From Istiophorus platypterus (lineage: Eukaryota; Chordata; Actinopteri; Istiophoriformes; Istiophoridae), in the NCBI GenBank assembly GCA_016859345.1, contig CM029120.1:25556001-25620000 (forward strand): a stretch of DNA of 64,000 nt, given 5' to 3'. The notes under the pieces are model-generated. The model saw nothing but the letters and a program-made list of their open reading frames with translations. It made no database searches and was not told the origin of the DNA. Positions 10,578 through 22,030 of this stretch are shown piece after piece. Position 1 is the stretch's first letter; every line of letters begins with the position of its first letter. Made by a program: the position numbers and the translations under genes.

Positions 10578-12434
10578 TTACTCCTCTGTAGTTGCCACAG
10601 TTCTGCACATCTCCTTGTTCTTAAAAATGGGCACCAGCACACTTCTCCTCCATTCCTCAGGCATCTTCTCACTATCTAAGATCCTGTTAAACAACCCAGT
10701 CAGAAACTCTACTGCCGCCTCTCCTAGACACTTCCATACCTCCACAGGTATATCATCAGGACCAAGTGCCTTTCCACTCTTCATCCTCTTCAGTGCCTTC
10801 CTCACTTCATCTTTACTAATCTTTGCTATTTCCTGATCCACAACAGCCACATCTTCTACTCTTCGTTCTCTCTCATTTTCCTCATTCATCAACTCTTCAA
10901 AGTACTCTTTCCATCTTCCCATCACACTGCTGGCACCTGTCAATACATTTCCATCTCTATCCTTAAGCACCCTTACCTGCTGCACGTCCTTCCCATCTCT
11001 GTCTCTCTGCCTTGCCAATCTGTATAGATCAGTCTCTCCCTCCTTACTGTCCAACCTAACATACAAGTCATCATAAGCCCCTTGTTTGGCCTTTGCCACC
11101 TCTACTTTCACCTTACGCTGCATCTCCCTGTACTCCTGTCTACTCTCTTCAGTCCTCTCAGTGTCCCACTTCTTCTTAGCTAATCTCTTTTTCTGTATAC
11201 ACTCCTGCACCTCCTCATTCCACAACCAAGTCTCCTTATCTACTTTCCTTCCAGATGACACACCAAGTACTCTCCTTCCTGTCTCCCTGATCACATTAGC
11301 TGTAGTTGTCCAGTCATCTGGAAGCACCTCCTGACCTCCCAGAGCCTGCCTCAACTCCTTCCTAAAAGTCACACAACACTCTTCCTTTTTTAGCTTCCAC
11401 CATTTCGTCCTCTGCTCTGCCATTGTCCTCTTCGTCTTCCTCACCACCAAGGTCATCCTACACACCAGCATTCTATGCTGTCTGGCTACACTCTCACCAA
11501 CCACTACTTTGCAGTCACTGATCTCCTTCAGATTACACCGTCTACACAAGATGTAGTCAATCTGTGTGCTCCTACCTCCACTCTTATACGTCACTCCGTG
11601 CTCCTGCCTCTTCTGGAAGAAAGTATTCACTACAGCCATTTCCATCCTTTTTGCAAAATCAACCACCATCTGTCCTTCTGTGTTCCTATCCTGGATACCG
11701 AATCTGCCCATCGCTTCCTCATCGCCTCTGTTTCCTGCACCAACATGTCCATTGAAGTCTGCACCAATGACAACTCTCTCATCTCTAGGGATGCTCTGTA
11801 TGGCTTCATCAAGGTCCGACCAGAATTTCTCCTTCTCCTCCAGCTCACAGCCTACCTGTGGAGCATACCCACTAACCACATTGAACATTACACCTTCGAT
11901 TTCTAGCTTCAGACTCATCACTCTATCCGACACTCTTTTTACCTCCAGGACATTCCTAACAAGCTCCTCTTTCAAGATAACTCCTACTCCGTTTCTCTTC
12001 CTATCTACACCATGGTAGAACAACTTGAACCCTGCTCCCAAACTTCTAGCCTTGCTACCTTTCCACCTGGTCTCCTGGACACACAGTATGTCTACCTTCC
12101 TCCTCTGCATCATGTCAACTAACTCTCTACCCTTTCCTGTCATGGTTCCAACATTCAAAGTCCCTACTCTCAGTCCTAGCCTCTTGGCATTCCTCTTCTC
12201 TCTCTTCCTACGAACACACCTTCCTCCTCTCCTTCTTCTACCAACAGTAGTCCAATTTCCACCGGCACCCTGTAGGTGAACAGCACCGATGGCGGTCGTT
12301 GTTAACCCGGGCCTCGACCGATCCGGTATGGGATTCATAGATCTGACTCGCATGTTTGATTTGGCAAAAATTTGACGTCGGATGCCCTTCCTGACACAAC
12401 CCTCTGTATTTATCCGGGCTTGGGACCGGCACAA
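10578..12434 (-). pseudogene. RTE ORF, first segment: endonuclease and start of reverse transcriptase
   Basis: A 618-codon open segment; the first in-frame ATG is at 12353-12351 (MRVRSMNPIPD), because the upstream part opens without ATG. Endonuclease: LRVGTLNVGTMTGKGRELVD, then CVQETRWKGSK (catalytic Glu), VIGADFNGHVG (Asp/Asn), QIDYILCRR (Asp) and ARQHRMLVCRM (His). A basic, charged linker follows. The reverse transcriptase begins with KALGPDDIPVEVWKCLGE and LVPIFKNK. The frame then goes wrong at a two-base GG at 10613-10614 (plus-strand CC), where the family normally has three G, and stops at 10578. All endonuclease catalytic positions appear intact. Confidence 0.85.
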
Positions 12435-12470
12435 TAAGACATTGGCTTGTGTCCCCTTGCGGCTACATTA

Positions 12471-13657
12471 AATTCCCTGCAAACCAACATTGTTCCTAAA
12501 TTTTAAAGAGATACTCAAATGATTTAGCACTGCACTTCCATAAAGTTGAGACTCACAAGAAACATATTACAGTTTGTACACTGGATTGAACAATTTTTTT
12601 TTTAATATTGAGTTGAGTACTTGCTTTCCATCTCTGTAGACTATGATGTATTTTGGCACAATTGCTAATCTCACATTCAAACAGGACAAATATGTCCAAA
12701 GTACTTTATATGTAGGCTACATGTTTTAGCATTACTTTATTTTGGCCTTCTTTTGCTTAGAGTAATCCAAACCAAAATAAACAAAATTAAGTTAATGCAA
12801 TTTCAGTAATATTAAAAAAAAGTGGCTGTGGTTTGTTATTTAATGAGATGGTTGAAAAGGTAAGGGTTTAATCAGTTATATTTTAAACCTTGTAAATTGT
12901 AGGCATATTAATATACAGTTTCAAAAAGTTTGACATATAGATGAGAATTTGGAACCTTGTTCCTCATCTGGTTATAATGTAAAGACCTGATACTCTGTGT
13001 TGCTGTGATGTAAGCAAATTTTAACCAGCACCAGAAACTATAAACATCAGCTGTTTTCAGCAGTAAGTCTGTGGATTCGGTGGCCTATCAGTCCATTTGG
13101 GAGTGGTAACTGCTTCTAAATCTGCTGTTGCAGCTCACCTGCAGGAGCAAAATTTTTTAATTTATCTGTATCTCTTAGAGCTGTAATTTGTCGGGCTGCC
13201 TTTGCATTCTTTTCTAACTGTGTGTAGATTCTTGTTAAATTAGCAGTTGAGGGGATCAGTCTTCCACAGACATTTGACCCACATCCCCTTGGTAAATAAG
13301 CTTAGTAGTCCATTAAACAGTTCAGAGTGTTATAGTGCGATGCTGATAGCTGACACAGGCTTTAAACTGAAGCAAAATGGCCCTGATGTTTCTGCTGCTT
13401 GTTTGCCATTAGTTTCTTAACATCAACATATGTTAGTATGTTACTGGTAATCCCTGTCTCTCCTTAAAGATGGTCCCTGGGGTCAGGTGTGAATAGATCA
13501 AATATCATTTTTTTTTCATATCATTTTGCTTTTAATGCCACATTGACACATATTTTCAATATGTGTGTTAACTGTTTACAATGCAGTTTTTGTAGCACTA
13601 TGGGTTTTCAGCTGAGATTTCCCTTTTTTCAGGTTTTCCTTCAATTTGTCACCTGTA

Positions 13658-13661
<4 letters not shown>
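12471..13661. other. AT-rich non-coding stretch, nothing recognised
   Basis: No recognised repeat. A 69-codon plus frame at 13489-13698 runs into the TG microsatellite and is not credible as a gene. Confidence 0.5.

Positions 13662-13692
<31 letters not shown>
13662..13692. repeat. (TG)n microsatellite
   Basis: About 15 uninterrupted TG units, preceded by a short TATG variant. Confidence 0.97.
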
Positions 13693-13696
<4 letters not shown>

Positions 13697-13744
13697 GAAC
13701 AAAAGCATGAAATTCCAATGCTCAGGAGTTGGCAGAGATTACTG

Positions 13745-13836
13745 TTTAAGGTTAGGTTAAGGTTGGAGTCAGGTTAAGCGTCATAGAACCTCACAAGTTG
13801 GGGTAAGGTTAGGCTAAGATTAAGGTAAGGGCTCAC
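13745..13836. repeat. Degenerate GGTTA/GGTTAAG tandem-like repeat
   Basis: Repeated imperfect AAGGTTAGG/AGGTTAAGG words over about 90 bp. This is a decayed simple repeat; it is not a regular telomeric array. Confidence 0.5.
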
Positions 13837-15654
13837 AAATATTGATAGGGAAACAAACTTCAGTTCCCTCCGAAACTACACCCATGCACTGGAATCTAAC
13901 ACCAACCCAGCAAGAATAAGGATTAATAACCACAGGTTAATAACCTAAAAGGCTAACAGTCTACTCCCTGACTCTGGTACAGAGACCTCGAGTGGTGTCT
14001 TCAGCATTCTTCAGCATATGGGCTGAAGAATTCCAATGTCCTCATTACTATCTCCATGTACAATGTTAGGGGCATGTATAGTTTTGGGGGCAACAAGTCT
14101 GTAGAAGAACTGGTATTAGCAGCAGCTAAGTCAATTAGTATCAGTAAAGTACTGAACGGCCTCAGCAGTGAGCGCATACAACTAAACCTCAAGGGGAAAA
14201 CTTGATTCAGTTAACAGTGAGAAGCTAGTTTGGCAGTTTGAAAGCTTTTGTCAGTGTCGGACTTTATAGTGCTCTATCCTTGATTCAGTACGTACTATTG
14301 TAGACTTGACTCATATTGAACTCACAAAAATGCCATTAATAAGACTTTGCTGTCATGTTTAGCTAGCATTATTCAGGTATTTAGACATGTCGTGTAAGAG
14401 TAAGAGAAGATAAAAACAAGGAAATAAGATACTGAGTATTCAAAGTCAGAGGAGCATGCAGAAAATACTTATTTTAATGTTTACTCCTCTGTTGATATTA
14501 ATAAACCTACTCAAATGAAAGCTTCAGCCTCCTCAATCTGGGTCCACAGAACTTCTTTGGCTTCTAACCATGATTAAGTCTTCTGAAAATTAATCCCTGC
14601 TCGCTTGCAAAGTTGTGGTGCAACTTTTTGGAGTTGGTTAATGTTTTTATTCATCTTAGAATAAAGTTCAAGTTCTTTATTCTTAGTTTCCAGCCCCTGC
14701 TGGTGTTTTCTGCCCCTGCTGTCTTTTAACCCTGAGGTCTCTTTCTCCAGGACTGCTACTTTGTCCTGTAGAGTTTCCACCTTACTCTTACAGTCTTTAA
14801 ATTGAATCAATTTCCAAAGTTTCACCAGGCTCACACTTTCTGTTCTGGTCTTGTTCTCTTGTTCTTGTTCTCCTTATTTTGGGTGTTGATGTCTTTCAGC
14901 TTTTCACTTGTTTATCAAACCTGGTACCTGATGAATATATTGCAGCTAGCACAGACTTAGTATACAGAAATAATAACTAAAAACATGGAGGGTGATTTGG
15001 CCTGTGAAATCTGTACATGTCACTGGAATTTTATTTATTAATTTTGTATATCTAACATTCATATAATTCCTTATTGTGCGTCCATACAGCTTGTACCGTC
15101 CAACAGCAAGTTCAAAGCATATTTGATAAACCTACTGGTCCTGTCATCAATCTTTTTCATGGTTGACTAGCCCCCCCCCATTGCTTGTTTGTCCTCAGTT
15201 TGTTGGTCTCCCTGTTGTCATGTGTATGTCTGTCAGCCTGAAGCTGAGCATGACCACCTGGTTCATCTCCAACCAACTCACCAGCACAGCTGCTTCTAAT
15301 CTAAGCATCAACTCCTTCACCAGCTGCAGTTTTTAACTGTCTCTGAAAGGGAACTTGGAATGTAGCAGACCATTGTATGGACTTATTCAACAGATTACAG
15401 TTGAACAAGGAAGTGCAAAGGTTTGAAATGTTGAGCTCATCAGATTGACGGCAAAGTCCATTAGTAAACATTGAAGTCGCAGCCGGAGGATCCACCGTGA
15501 GCATTTTTCCAGGCCCAGCATGTAGCTGTTGGTCATACAATATTTGGGTTTTTTTCATTTGTTTCACTTTGCATTCTCTTTCAGTGGAGCATTCATCATT
15601 AATTAATCAATTAATCAATGATTAATTAAAAATACATATAAAGATACAGATATG
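13837..15654. other. Non-coding stretch with one short charged open frame
   Basis: No repeat family recognised. Contains a minus-strand open frame (14574-14876), a C9 run near 15172, and an ATTA-rich patch at 15599-15640 (ATTAATTAATCAATTAATCA). Confidence 0.45.
14574..14876 (-). other. Possible coiled-coil-like open frame, unassigned
   Basis: A frame of roughly 100 codons, open from about 14876, beginning GEQEQENKTRTESVSLVKLW with no ATG. It contains a heptad-like segment (KSKVETLQDKVAVLEKETSG) that looks like a short coiled coil, then a basic stretch, and ends NFQKT before a stop. Upstream of GEQEQ is an in-frame TAA. It could be a fragment of a retrotransposed or transposon ORF1 coiled coil, or chance. 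No splice sites or family match were established. Confidence 0.2.
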
Positions 15655-16540
15655 AATAATTTATGATGAATAAATATTTGGACAGTGACTGAACTTTTGC
15701 AATTTTGCCTACAACTACAATGGATTTAAAATGAAAAAAAAAATAAGATGTGATTGAAGCATAGTCTTCACCTTTAATTCAGATGGTTTAAAAAAAATTA
15801 CATGAATCATTTAGGAATTATATTCATACATACATTATATATAGTCCCACATTTTCAGGAGCTAAGAAGAAATTGGAGAAACCAACATAATTATAAGTAT
15901 TGGGATTGTTTTTAATATTAGAATGAAAATCATTTGCAGTAAATCACTGCCTGAAGTCTGGAACCCATGGACATCACTAAATGCTTAATGTCCTCCCTTG
16001 AGATGCTTGGTCAGGCCTTTACTGCAGCCACCTTCTGTTGCTGCTTGTATGTTGGTCTTCCTGCCCTTGGTTTTGTCTTCACTACATGAAAAGCATTCTC
16101 AGTTAGGTTGAGTTGACTTGACCATTGAAGAATATGCCATTTCTTGCCTTGAGAAGTGCTTTAGTTAATATTACAGTATGTTTTCATTATTCAACTTTGT
16201 TGTGAAGCACCTCCCTATTAGTTTTGCAGCATTTCTCTGAATCTGAGCAGATAGTACAGCCCTATACACTTTAGAATTCCAATCTGTGTGATAGGTTTGT
16301 TTTGTTTTTTCAGTCTAATGATGGCCTCCTTCATTTGCATTGACACTTCTTTGGAATGTGTGTTTAAAGTTCCCATGAACATTTAGCAAATGCAAAGTCA
16401 GTGCTTAGAATCAACTCCAGCCCTCTTATCTGCTCAAATTATCCTAAAAATAGTGAGAGATAAAGCCATACCTGGCCATGAAACTGATAAACTGTCAATT
16501 GTCCAATTACTTCTCAGCTTCTGAAAATGAGGGACTGTTT
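15655..16540 (-). mobile_element. Tc1/mariner element, long-TIR family, internally deleted
   Basis: A cut-and-paste DNA transposon remnant. The left side has the long inverted repeat: ATATTTGGACAGTGAC, AAGATGTGATTGAAG, and CCCACATTTTCAGGAGCTAA near 15847. The reverse complement of the inner part (CATTTTCAGAAGCTGAGAAG) is at the right near 16510-16530. On the minus strand 16170-15935 reads as the C-terminus of a Tc1-type transposase: KWHILQWSSQ, then a PTYKQQQKV block, then DIKHLVMSMGSRLQAVI. The N-terminal start region lies near 16350-16480 and the middle is missing. The outer part of the right repeat is also missing. Stops and a deletion make it inactive. It shares its family with the copy at 19,121. 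Confidence 0.8.
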
Positions 16541-16740
16541 TTAGAGATAAGAGAAAATTATAGGACTGCCAAAGAAGCAACATTCTTTCCTCTTTCCTTT
16601 TTGCCAAATTATATCATGTCTACCTTAACAACAAATTGTGAAAAAAAATGTTTTCCATTTCATAATGACTTGCAGCTCTTACTATGTGTTCTGTCATTTT
16701 TTAAAAGAAAAAGGAGAGCTAAATGCTGAATATAGATTAT

Positions 16741-16945
16741 TGTCATATTTCAGGCTGATGTGAATGTCACTAGTTTTGCAAGTATTTGGTGCAAAACACC
16801 TGATGATGGTGGTAAATAAAAAAAAGGAAGATGAAAAGTCAATGGATCACCAGAATAATTACAATTGATTCTGTCAGGACCTTGATTGTCTGTACAAAAT
16901 TTCATGGCAATTTCCTATTAATTTCAAGTCAATTGTCAATAATTC
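16741..16945 (+). repeat. Dispersed repeat fragment (unclassified fish family)
   Basis: Contains GATGATGGTGGTAAATAAAA, AAAGTCAATGGATCACCAGA and GTACAAAATTTCATGGCAAT in order. Related blocks recur at 22,881-22,995 and 25,798-25,912. I recall this word order (GGTGGCGCTAGAGGAAAAGTC, then GGATCACCAAAGTCATTA, then AAATTTCATGGCAATCCA) as frequent in teleost non-coding DNA, but I cannot name the family. No coding potential. Confidence 0.5.
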
Positions 16946-19118
16946 TAGGCATTTAAATACATTCGCAAGTGCTTCTCACATTTCAGATGTGAGAGGCATC
17001 TACAAAAACAGGCTCAGTGTGTAAAGATAGTGGAGCAGATCTAAGAGCTGCCTGTGACCATGAGTGAGATGCTTCTGTCACAGAGCTTTGGATATTGTCA
17101 CACTAAACAGAATGACAGTGGGTTATCTCTGACAGCCATGATGGAGCTGAATGCGATGCAGGCATATCAGGAGGACACTGGACATTAAGAACAAATCACG
17201 GTTGTAAAACCCTGTGCGTCATGGGACAGATTGCGCAAATTTCCAGGTGAGGTCAAAACTATGATAGTATGGTCAGATGAAATGAGCACGGGGGATGGAT
17301 GGATCCAATTAACAGTTTATTGCAGAGTTTGAAAATTGATGACTATAATAATAACTTAATGACAGAATAAAAAGTGCTCAACAATAAACCCATCAACATT
17401 AAAGAATACAAAAGCTAAATTAATTAGATTAAAAGAAGAACTAAAAGTACAATACAGATAATCACATTAAAACAATTTGGAGCATAAAAATTAGACCTAT
17501 GATTTATGAAGAGGCTGTCTGATAAAAATTTTCTAAAATTGATTCAGAGAGATAATAAAGAGTTACATAGCTTTAGATACTGACATGCAGGTAGTTCCAA
17601 AGCTAGAATTCATGCAAAGAAAAGTCCCAATCACCTCAAGTAACAAAGATACTTAAACTTTATTATTATACAAGCAGTCAAGTTGCTCTAAACTAACATT
17701 GCCCCATGGTTGAGTAACAAAGAAAACAACAAAGAAACTCCATGTCACACTGCTGGTAGATCAAGGAAAAGGATTCACACCTGAGCTCCATCCTCAGAAC
17801 CAGCGTTCTAGCTATCAGCCACATACAGGCTCAATTGTCAAGGTTGACCCTTTCCCTGGCAAACTTTACAACAATGCAATAATCCCTGAATACTACAGTA
17901 CAATCTAAATTGCCAGCTACATTATAAATAGAGTACAGAATTAGCTGAGGTAGACAAATGAAGTACTGCATGTTTAGCTGAATGATATCAGCTATCTAAT
18001 TCATGCACAATCACTGGCTTATTCACCAACTGTGTTCACCAACAGCTGAAAAGTAAATCCAATCCCATTCATTCAGGTTATTGACTAAATGTGATTAAAA
18101 TGTTTGATCATTCAAAATTAAGTTTGTGTTATGACACAAACATTTCAACCTGAAATTCTGCCAATACCTTAATTCAAGGACCATTGCTGCCACAGGTATC
18201 TTAACAACCTCAACCTTCACCATATCTAATAAGCTTTGGTAATGCTGATGTAACTAAGATCAGTAGTAATGTATGTATTTATTTTTAAGTGGAATTTTTC
18301 TCCATCACCATTTTTCTCCTTGTTGCCACTTAAATTCAAATTTGAGTTTACTGAAAATTCCCTCAAAGAGGAGAGCCTTTTCTGTCAAATTTAACTCTAT
18401 GGACCATTTGATATAAATGGTTAGTGTTATATTCTATATATTCTATATAGGGTTATATTCTTTGAGGTAAATGTCTGACTAAGGTTAGTGTATGTTATTG
18501 CAGTCTACATGGAATAATTAGGAAAATTCCAAAAGATTTTTCTTTTGAAATAGTAATTTTCCTTGACCAAGTGACTGTAAGAAAATTCAATGTACAAATA
18601 GAACCTGTTCCACCATGGAAATTTTGTCTCATATAGTAAAAAAACTTCTAAAAAAGAAAAAAGAAAAACCAGTTTGAAAAAAACTAAATCAAGACTATCA
18701 CCTTATGGAAAAACACACAAGCAACGCTGCTTACTGGCTAGTGTGTACCAGTTTGCATGTGTCCTACATCTAGTCCAGGTTGGGCCCTAACTCAGCAAAG
18801 TCATGAAAAATCATTGTCTGTTCTCTACCATAAGGCTGCAGATGCAGTACAGACTATATACATGACCACATACTGAAATGCTTCCTCTGTGGTTTAATCA
18901 GTTGTGTTTTAACTGAAATTCATGTCATTCAACTTTGTGATCAAAACTAAAACCTGTGTTACTCAGCTTCAATGTACAAACAGCAGACTTTTAGAAAAAT
19001 GTAATTAGTTTTCATACATTTCTTGATCAACCTTTAAAATCAGTAGTTTGTAAGTTCAAACGTAACTGTTCTAATACAAAAAGTAACTTTTCTGATACAA
19101 AACTCTGACATAACTGTA
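16946..19118. other. AT-rich non-coding stretch, nothing firmly recognised
   Basis: No coding signal. Around 17,580-17,640 the words GGTAGTTCCAAAGCTAGAAT resemble antisense LINE 3'-coding sequence of the kind seen at 20,430 in the L2 copy, but the match is too weak to call. 18,420-18,465 has a small TATATTC tandem. Confidence 0.4.
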
Positions 19119-19855
19119 TACAGTTAGAGCCATACCTACTTGGACACAATTTTCTTAAATTAACTTCTGTATACCAGCACAATGGATTCAAAAGAAGCCA
19201 TCAAGATGTGATTGAAGTGTAGATTTCAGCTTTAACTCAAAACATTTAGGTATTACAGACATTTTTATACACAGTCCCTCATTTTCAGAGGCTAAAAAGT
19301 AATTGGACAATTGTCTGACAATCAGTTTCATGGCCAGTTGTGGCCATCTCCCTTATTATTTCAGGGCAAATTAAGCATATAAAAATCTGGAGTTGATTCC
19401 AATATATGTCTGGTTGCTGTTCATGGGAACTCTCAATATATGGTCTATAGAGCAGACCATCATTCGGCTGAAAAACAAAATAAACCTATCAGACAGATGG
19501 CAGAAACTTTAGGAGAGGCCCAGTCAGCAGTTTTGTCCATTCTTAAAAATAATGAAAGCATAGGTGAGCTCAGTGGCACCAAAAGGCCTTGAAGACCATG
19601 GAAGACAACTAAAGTGGATGATCAAAGAATTCAATTCAATTCAGTTTTATTTATATAGTGCTATATTATAACAGACGTTAAGCTCAGCACACTTCAAGAC
19701 CAGACTCTTGATAGTTATTATTTACAGAGACCCAACGAATCCCCCATTAGGTGCACTTGGCACCTGCGGCAACAGAAAACTACTTCTTAACAGGTAGAAA
19801 CATTGAACAGGTCCCAGCTCATGGTGGGAAGCCATCTGCCTCAACTGGCTGGGTT

Positions 19856-19861
<6 letters not shown>

Positions 19862-19901
<40 letters not shown>
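19862..19901. repeat. (GA)20 microsatellite
   Basis: About 40 bp of GA within the L2 3' UTR. In the plus-strand copy the equivalent position (about 4745-4770) is an imperfect CTCTCCCTC pyrimidine stretch. Confidence 0.97.
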
Positions 19902-19902
<1 letters not shown>

Positions 19903-20349
19903 GGGGGGCAGGAGGGAGGAAACAGAGCATAGCATAGTAATGGGACTAATAACTATATTTACTATAGTTATATTAACAGGGCTGATAATAATACTAATAG
20001 AACTAAATGGAACGGTAACAGTTGCAATCGTAATAATTAAAGCAGAGTTGATCAGGCTCATGGGGCAGTAGGTGGTCTGCAACCATTGATCCAGACTCAG
20101 GCACATCAGAGGAGCAAAACCTGCAGAAAGCAAAAGGACAGGGAGAGGAGAGAGACGAGAAAGCACAAAACTGTGGGAGAGAGAGAGGAAGGACAGCTAG
20201 TAACAACAATTTTGAGATGTTAATGCGCACAGGGAGAGAGGAGGAGGCGGTGAAAAGGGGAGGTCAGTGCATCATGGGAAATCCCCAAGCAGTCTAGGTC
20301 TATAGCAGCAAAGTGAGGGAATGGCTTGAGCTAATGCTGAGCCAGCTCT

Positions 20350-21210
20350 AACTGTAAGTTAAAAAAGAAGGAAAGATTTGAACCTAACATGGAGAGGGTG
20401 TCTGCCTCATGGACCCAAACTGGAAGATGGTTCCACAGCAGAGGAGCCTGGTAACTGATAGCTCTGCCCCCCATTCTGCTCTCGGAGACTCTGGGAACCA
20501 CAAGTAGGCCTGCATCCTGGGAGCAAAGTGGTCTACTGGGATAATAAGGTACTATGAGCTCTTTAAGATAGGATGGTACCTGGAAATTAAGGGGTTTGTA
20601 AGTGAGGAGGAGGAGGATTTTAAATTGTATTCTGGATTTCAGTGAGCCAGTGCACAGAAGCTAATACAGGAGATGTATGATCTCTCTTTCTGGTTCTTGT
20701 CAAAGTCTCACAGCTGCATTCTGAATCAGATGGAGACTATTTAATTTTTTATTGGGACATCCTGATAACAGGGAGTTGCAATAATCAAGCGTAGAAGTGA
20801 CGAAAGCCTGTACTAGTTTTTCTGCATCATTTTGAGAAAGGATGTGCCTGATTTTTGCAATATTACATAGCTGAAGAAAGGGAGTCCTTGAAGTCCGTTT
20901 TATATGGGAGTTAAAGGACATGTCCTGATCAAAGACAACTCCAAGATTCCTAGCGGTGGTGCTAGAGGCCAGAGCAATGCCATCTAGAGTAAGTATGTCA
21001 TAAGATAATGTGTTTCTGAAGTGTTGCAGGCCAAGCACAATAACTTCAGTTTTATCTGAGTTCAATAGTAGGAAGTTCCTGGTCATCCAGATCTTTATAT
21101 CCCTAAGACATGCTTGGTTTTGCCGGGCTTCATTGACAGGTACAACTGGGTATCATCTGCATAACAATGGGAGTTTATGGATTGTTTCCTGATAATATTT
21201 CCTAAGGGAA

Positions 21211-21262
<52 letters not shown>

Positions 21263-21463
21263 TAAATAGAACTGGTCCAAGCACAGAACCTCATGGAACT
21301 CCATGACTACCTTTTGAGTAGATGGAGGATTCATCATTAACGTGCACAAATTGAAATCAATCTGATAAGTAGGACTTAAACCAGATAAGAGCAAGTCCTT
21401 TGATGCCAATAAAATGCTCCAGTCTCCGGAGTAGGATTTGATGGTCAGTAGCGTCAAAATGCA
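20350..21463 (-). pseudogene. L2 reverse transcriptase fragment
   Basis: Contains the end of motif A, SDxD-like downstream blocks, motif B, MLPLGNIIRKQS, YADD (21152-21163), then an open 128-codon stretch (20700-21086) with MTRNFLLLNSDKTEVIVLGL and NLGVVFDQDMSF. The C-terminal coding sequence continues, frame-broken, to about 20350. An (AT)24 run interrupts the frame between motif B and MLPLG. Inactive, but the YADD box is intact. Confidence 0.8.
21213..21260. repeat. (AT)24 microsatellite inside L2 reverse transcriptase
   Basis: 48 bp of pure AT. The equivalent position in the plus-strand L2 (3534-3543) is only ATATATATGG, coding the IYM of FTIYM. Confidence 0.97.
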
Positions 21464-21517
21464 TTGTGTTTGTTTACAGAGGCACTTATTGTCCAAATAC
21501 TTATGGGCCTAATGGTA

Positions 21518-22030
21518 TATGTAACATCCTGAAGAGGGAACCACAAGGTCAACACACGTCAGTGTTGGTAAAAGTACATTACAGAGGATGCACTTTTTCA
21601 AAAGCTCACCTCTGACATCACGTTCCTCATTTCACAAATGTAATTAGTGATTTACATGAAAACTGTCCTGGGAATACTGCCCAAGCCTCCATGTTTACAT
21701 ATCAAACATACAGTTTTCATTCATGTTCCATTTTGACATTGGACAACAATGTATCTGTGATGAAAATCAACAGTAAACACATGATGGTCAATAAGCTGTC
21801 GCCTGAATGAGCCTTATGGCACAAACAGCTGTGGAAAAGTGCAGCACATTTACGAACACTGACTTCTGTGGAGGAGGTGTTTTATGTCTTTCAGTAACAT
21901 GTCAATTTGGATGGCAGTGACAGTAAAATTCTGAATGATGTGACTAGTGTGGAAAAGAAAAGGTCGTGGCTGCAAGCCAGAAATAGTCCATCATGCAGAT
22001 TTTGGATGCATTTGTTAAGCTGAGAAAAAA
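21518..22030. other. Non-coding stretch, nothing recognised
   Basis: Unique-looking sequence between the Tc1 right end and the hairpin. No coding or repeat signal. Confidence 0.45.

Larger units (their letters stand above)
9816..12470 (-). mobile_element. RTE-clade LINE, 3' part missing
   Basis: A non-LTR retrotransposon on the minus strand. Its 5' end carries a leader block often seen in fish genomes (plus-strand ATGCCCTTCCTGACACAACC, about 12382-12401), then endonuclease and reverse transcriptase. RTE-type features are the IGADFNGHVG and QIDYILC endonuclease blocks, the VDLEKAYDRVPREELW and GLHQGSALSPFLFAMVMD reverse transcriptase blocks, and a compact single-ORF layout. The match stops at 9816, after KKRVQAGWSGWRKVSG, so the C-terminal region and 3' UTR are gone. 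LINE copies usually lose the 5' end during insertion, so a missing 3' end suggests a later deletion or rearrangement. It is better preserved than the L2 copies. Confidence 0.85.
19629..21463 (-). mobile_element. L2-clade LINE, 5'-truncated, nested in a Tc1 element
   Basis: Read on the minus strand it begins inside reverse transcriptase motif A (AFDATDHQILLRRLEHF) and runs through the RT C-terminus and 3' UTR to the tail ATAAAACTGAATTGAATTGAA at its plus-strand left edge. That is a normal 5'-truncated LINE insertion with a complete 3' end. It is clearly homologous to the L2 at 430-4805 and keeps 3'-coding and 3' UTR sequence that copy lacks. It sits between the two halves of the Tc1 element, so it inserted after the Tc1. 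Two microsatellites have grown inside it, (GA)20 in the 3' UTR and (AT)24 in the RT. Confidence 0.85.
19121..21515 (+). mobile_element. Tc1/mariner element, long-TIR family, split by an L2 insertion
   Basis: The left end CAGTTAGAGCCATACC starts at 19121 directly after TA (19119-19120). The right end, read on the other strand, is CATTAGGCCCATAAGTATTTGGACA and finishes near 21515 before TA, consistent with the TA target duplication of Tc1 elements. The long left inverted repeat runs to about 19330 (AAGATGTGATTGAAGTGTAG, CATTTTCAGAGGCTAAAAAG). The N-terminal transposase region follows at about 19420-19628, with helix-turn-helix-type words corresponding to AIIRLK and a later GELSGTKRP. From 19629 to about 21463 it is replaced by L2 sequence, and only ~50 bp of the right repeat follows, so most of the transposase was lost before or during the L2 event. 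Confidence 0.75.

Noticed and set aside
11086..12279. Plus-strand open frames of 63-150 codons opposite the RTE endonuclease
   Set aside because: They are antisense shadows of the minus-strand RTE ORF; all conserved motifs are on the minus strand.
13745..13836. Interstitial telomeric repeat
   Set aside because: Words are GGTTA/GGTTAAG in irregular spacing and not TTAGGG in tandem; better described as a decayed simple repeat.
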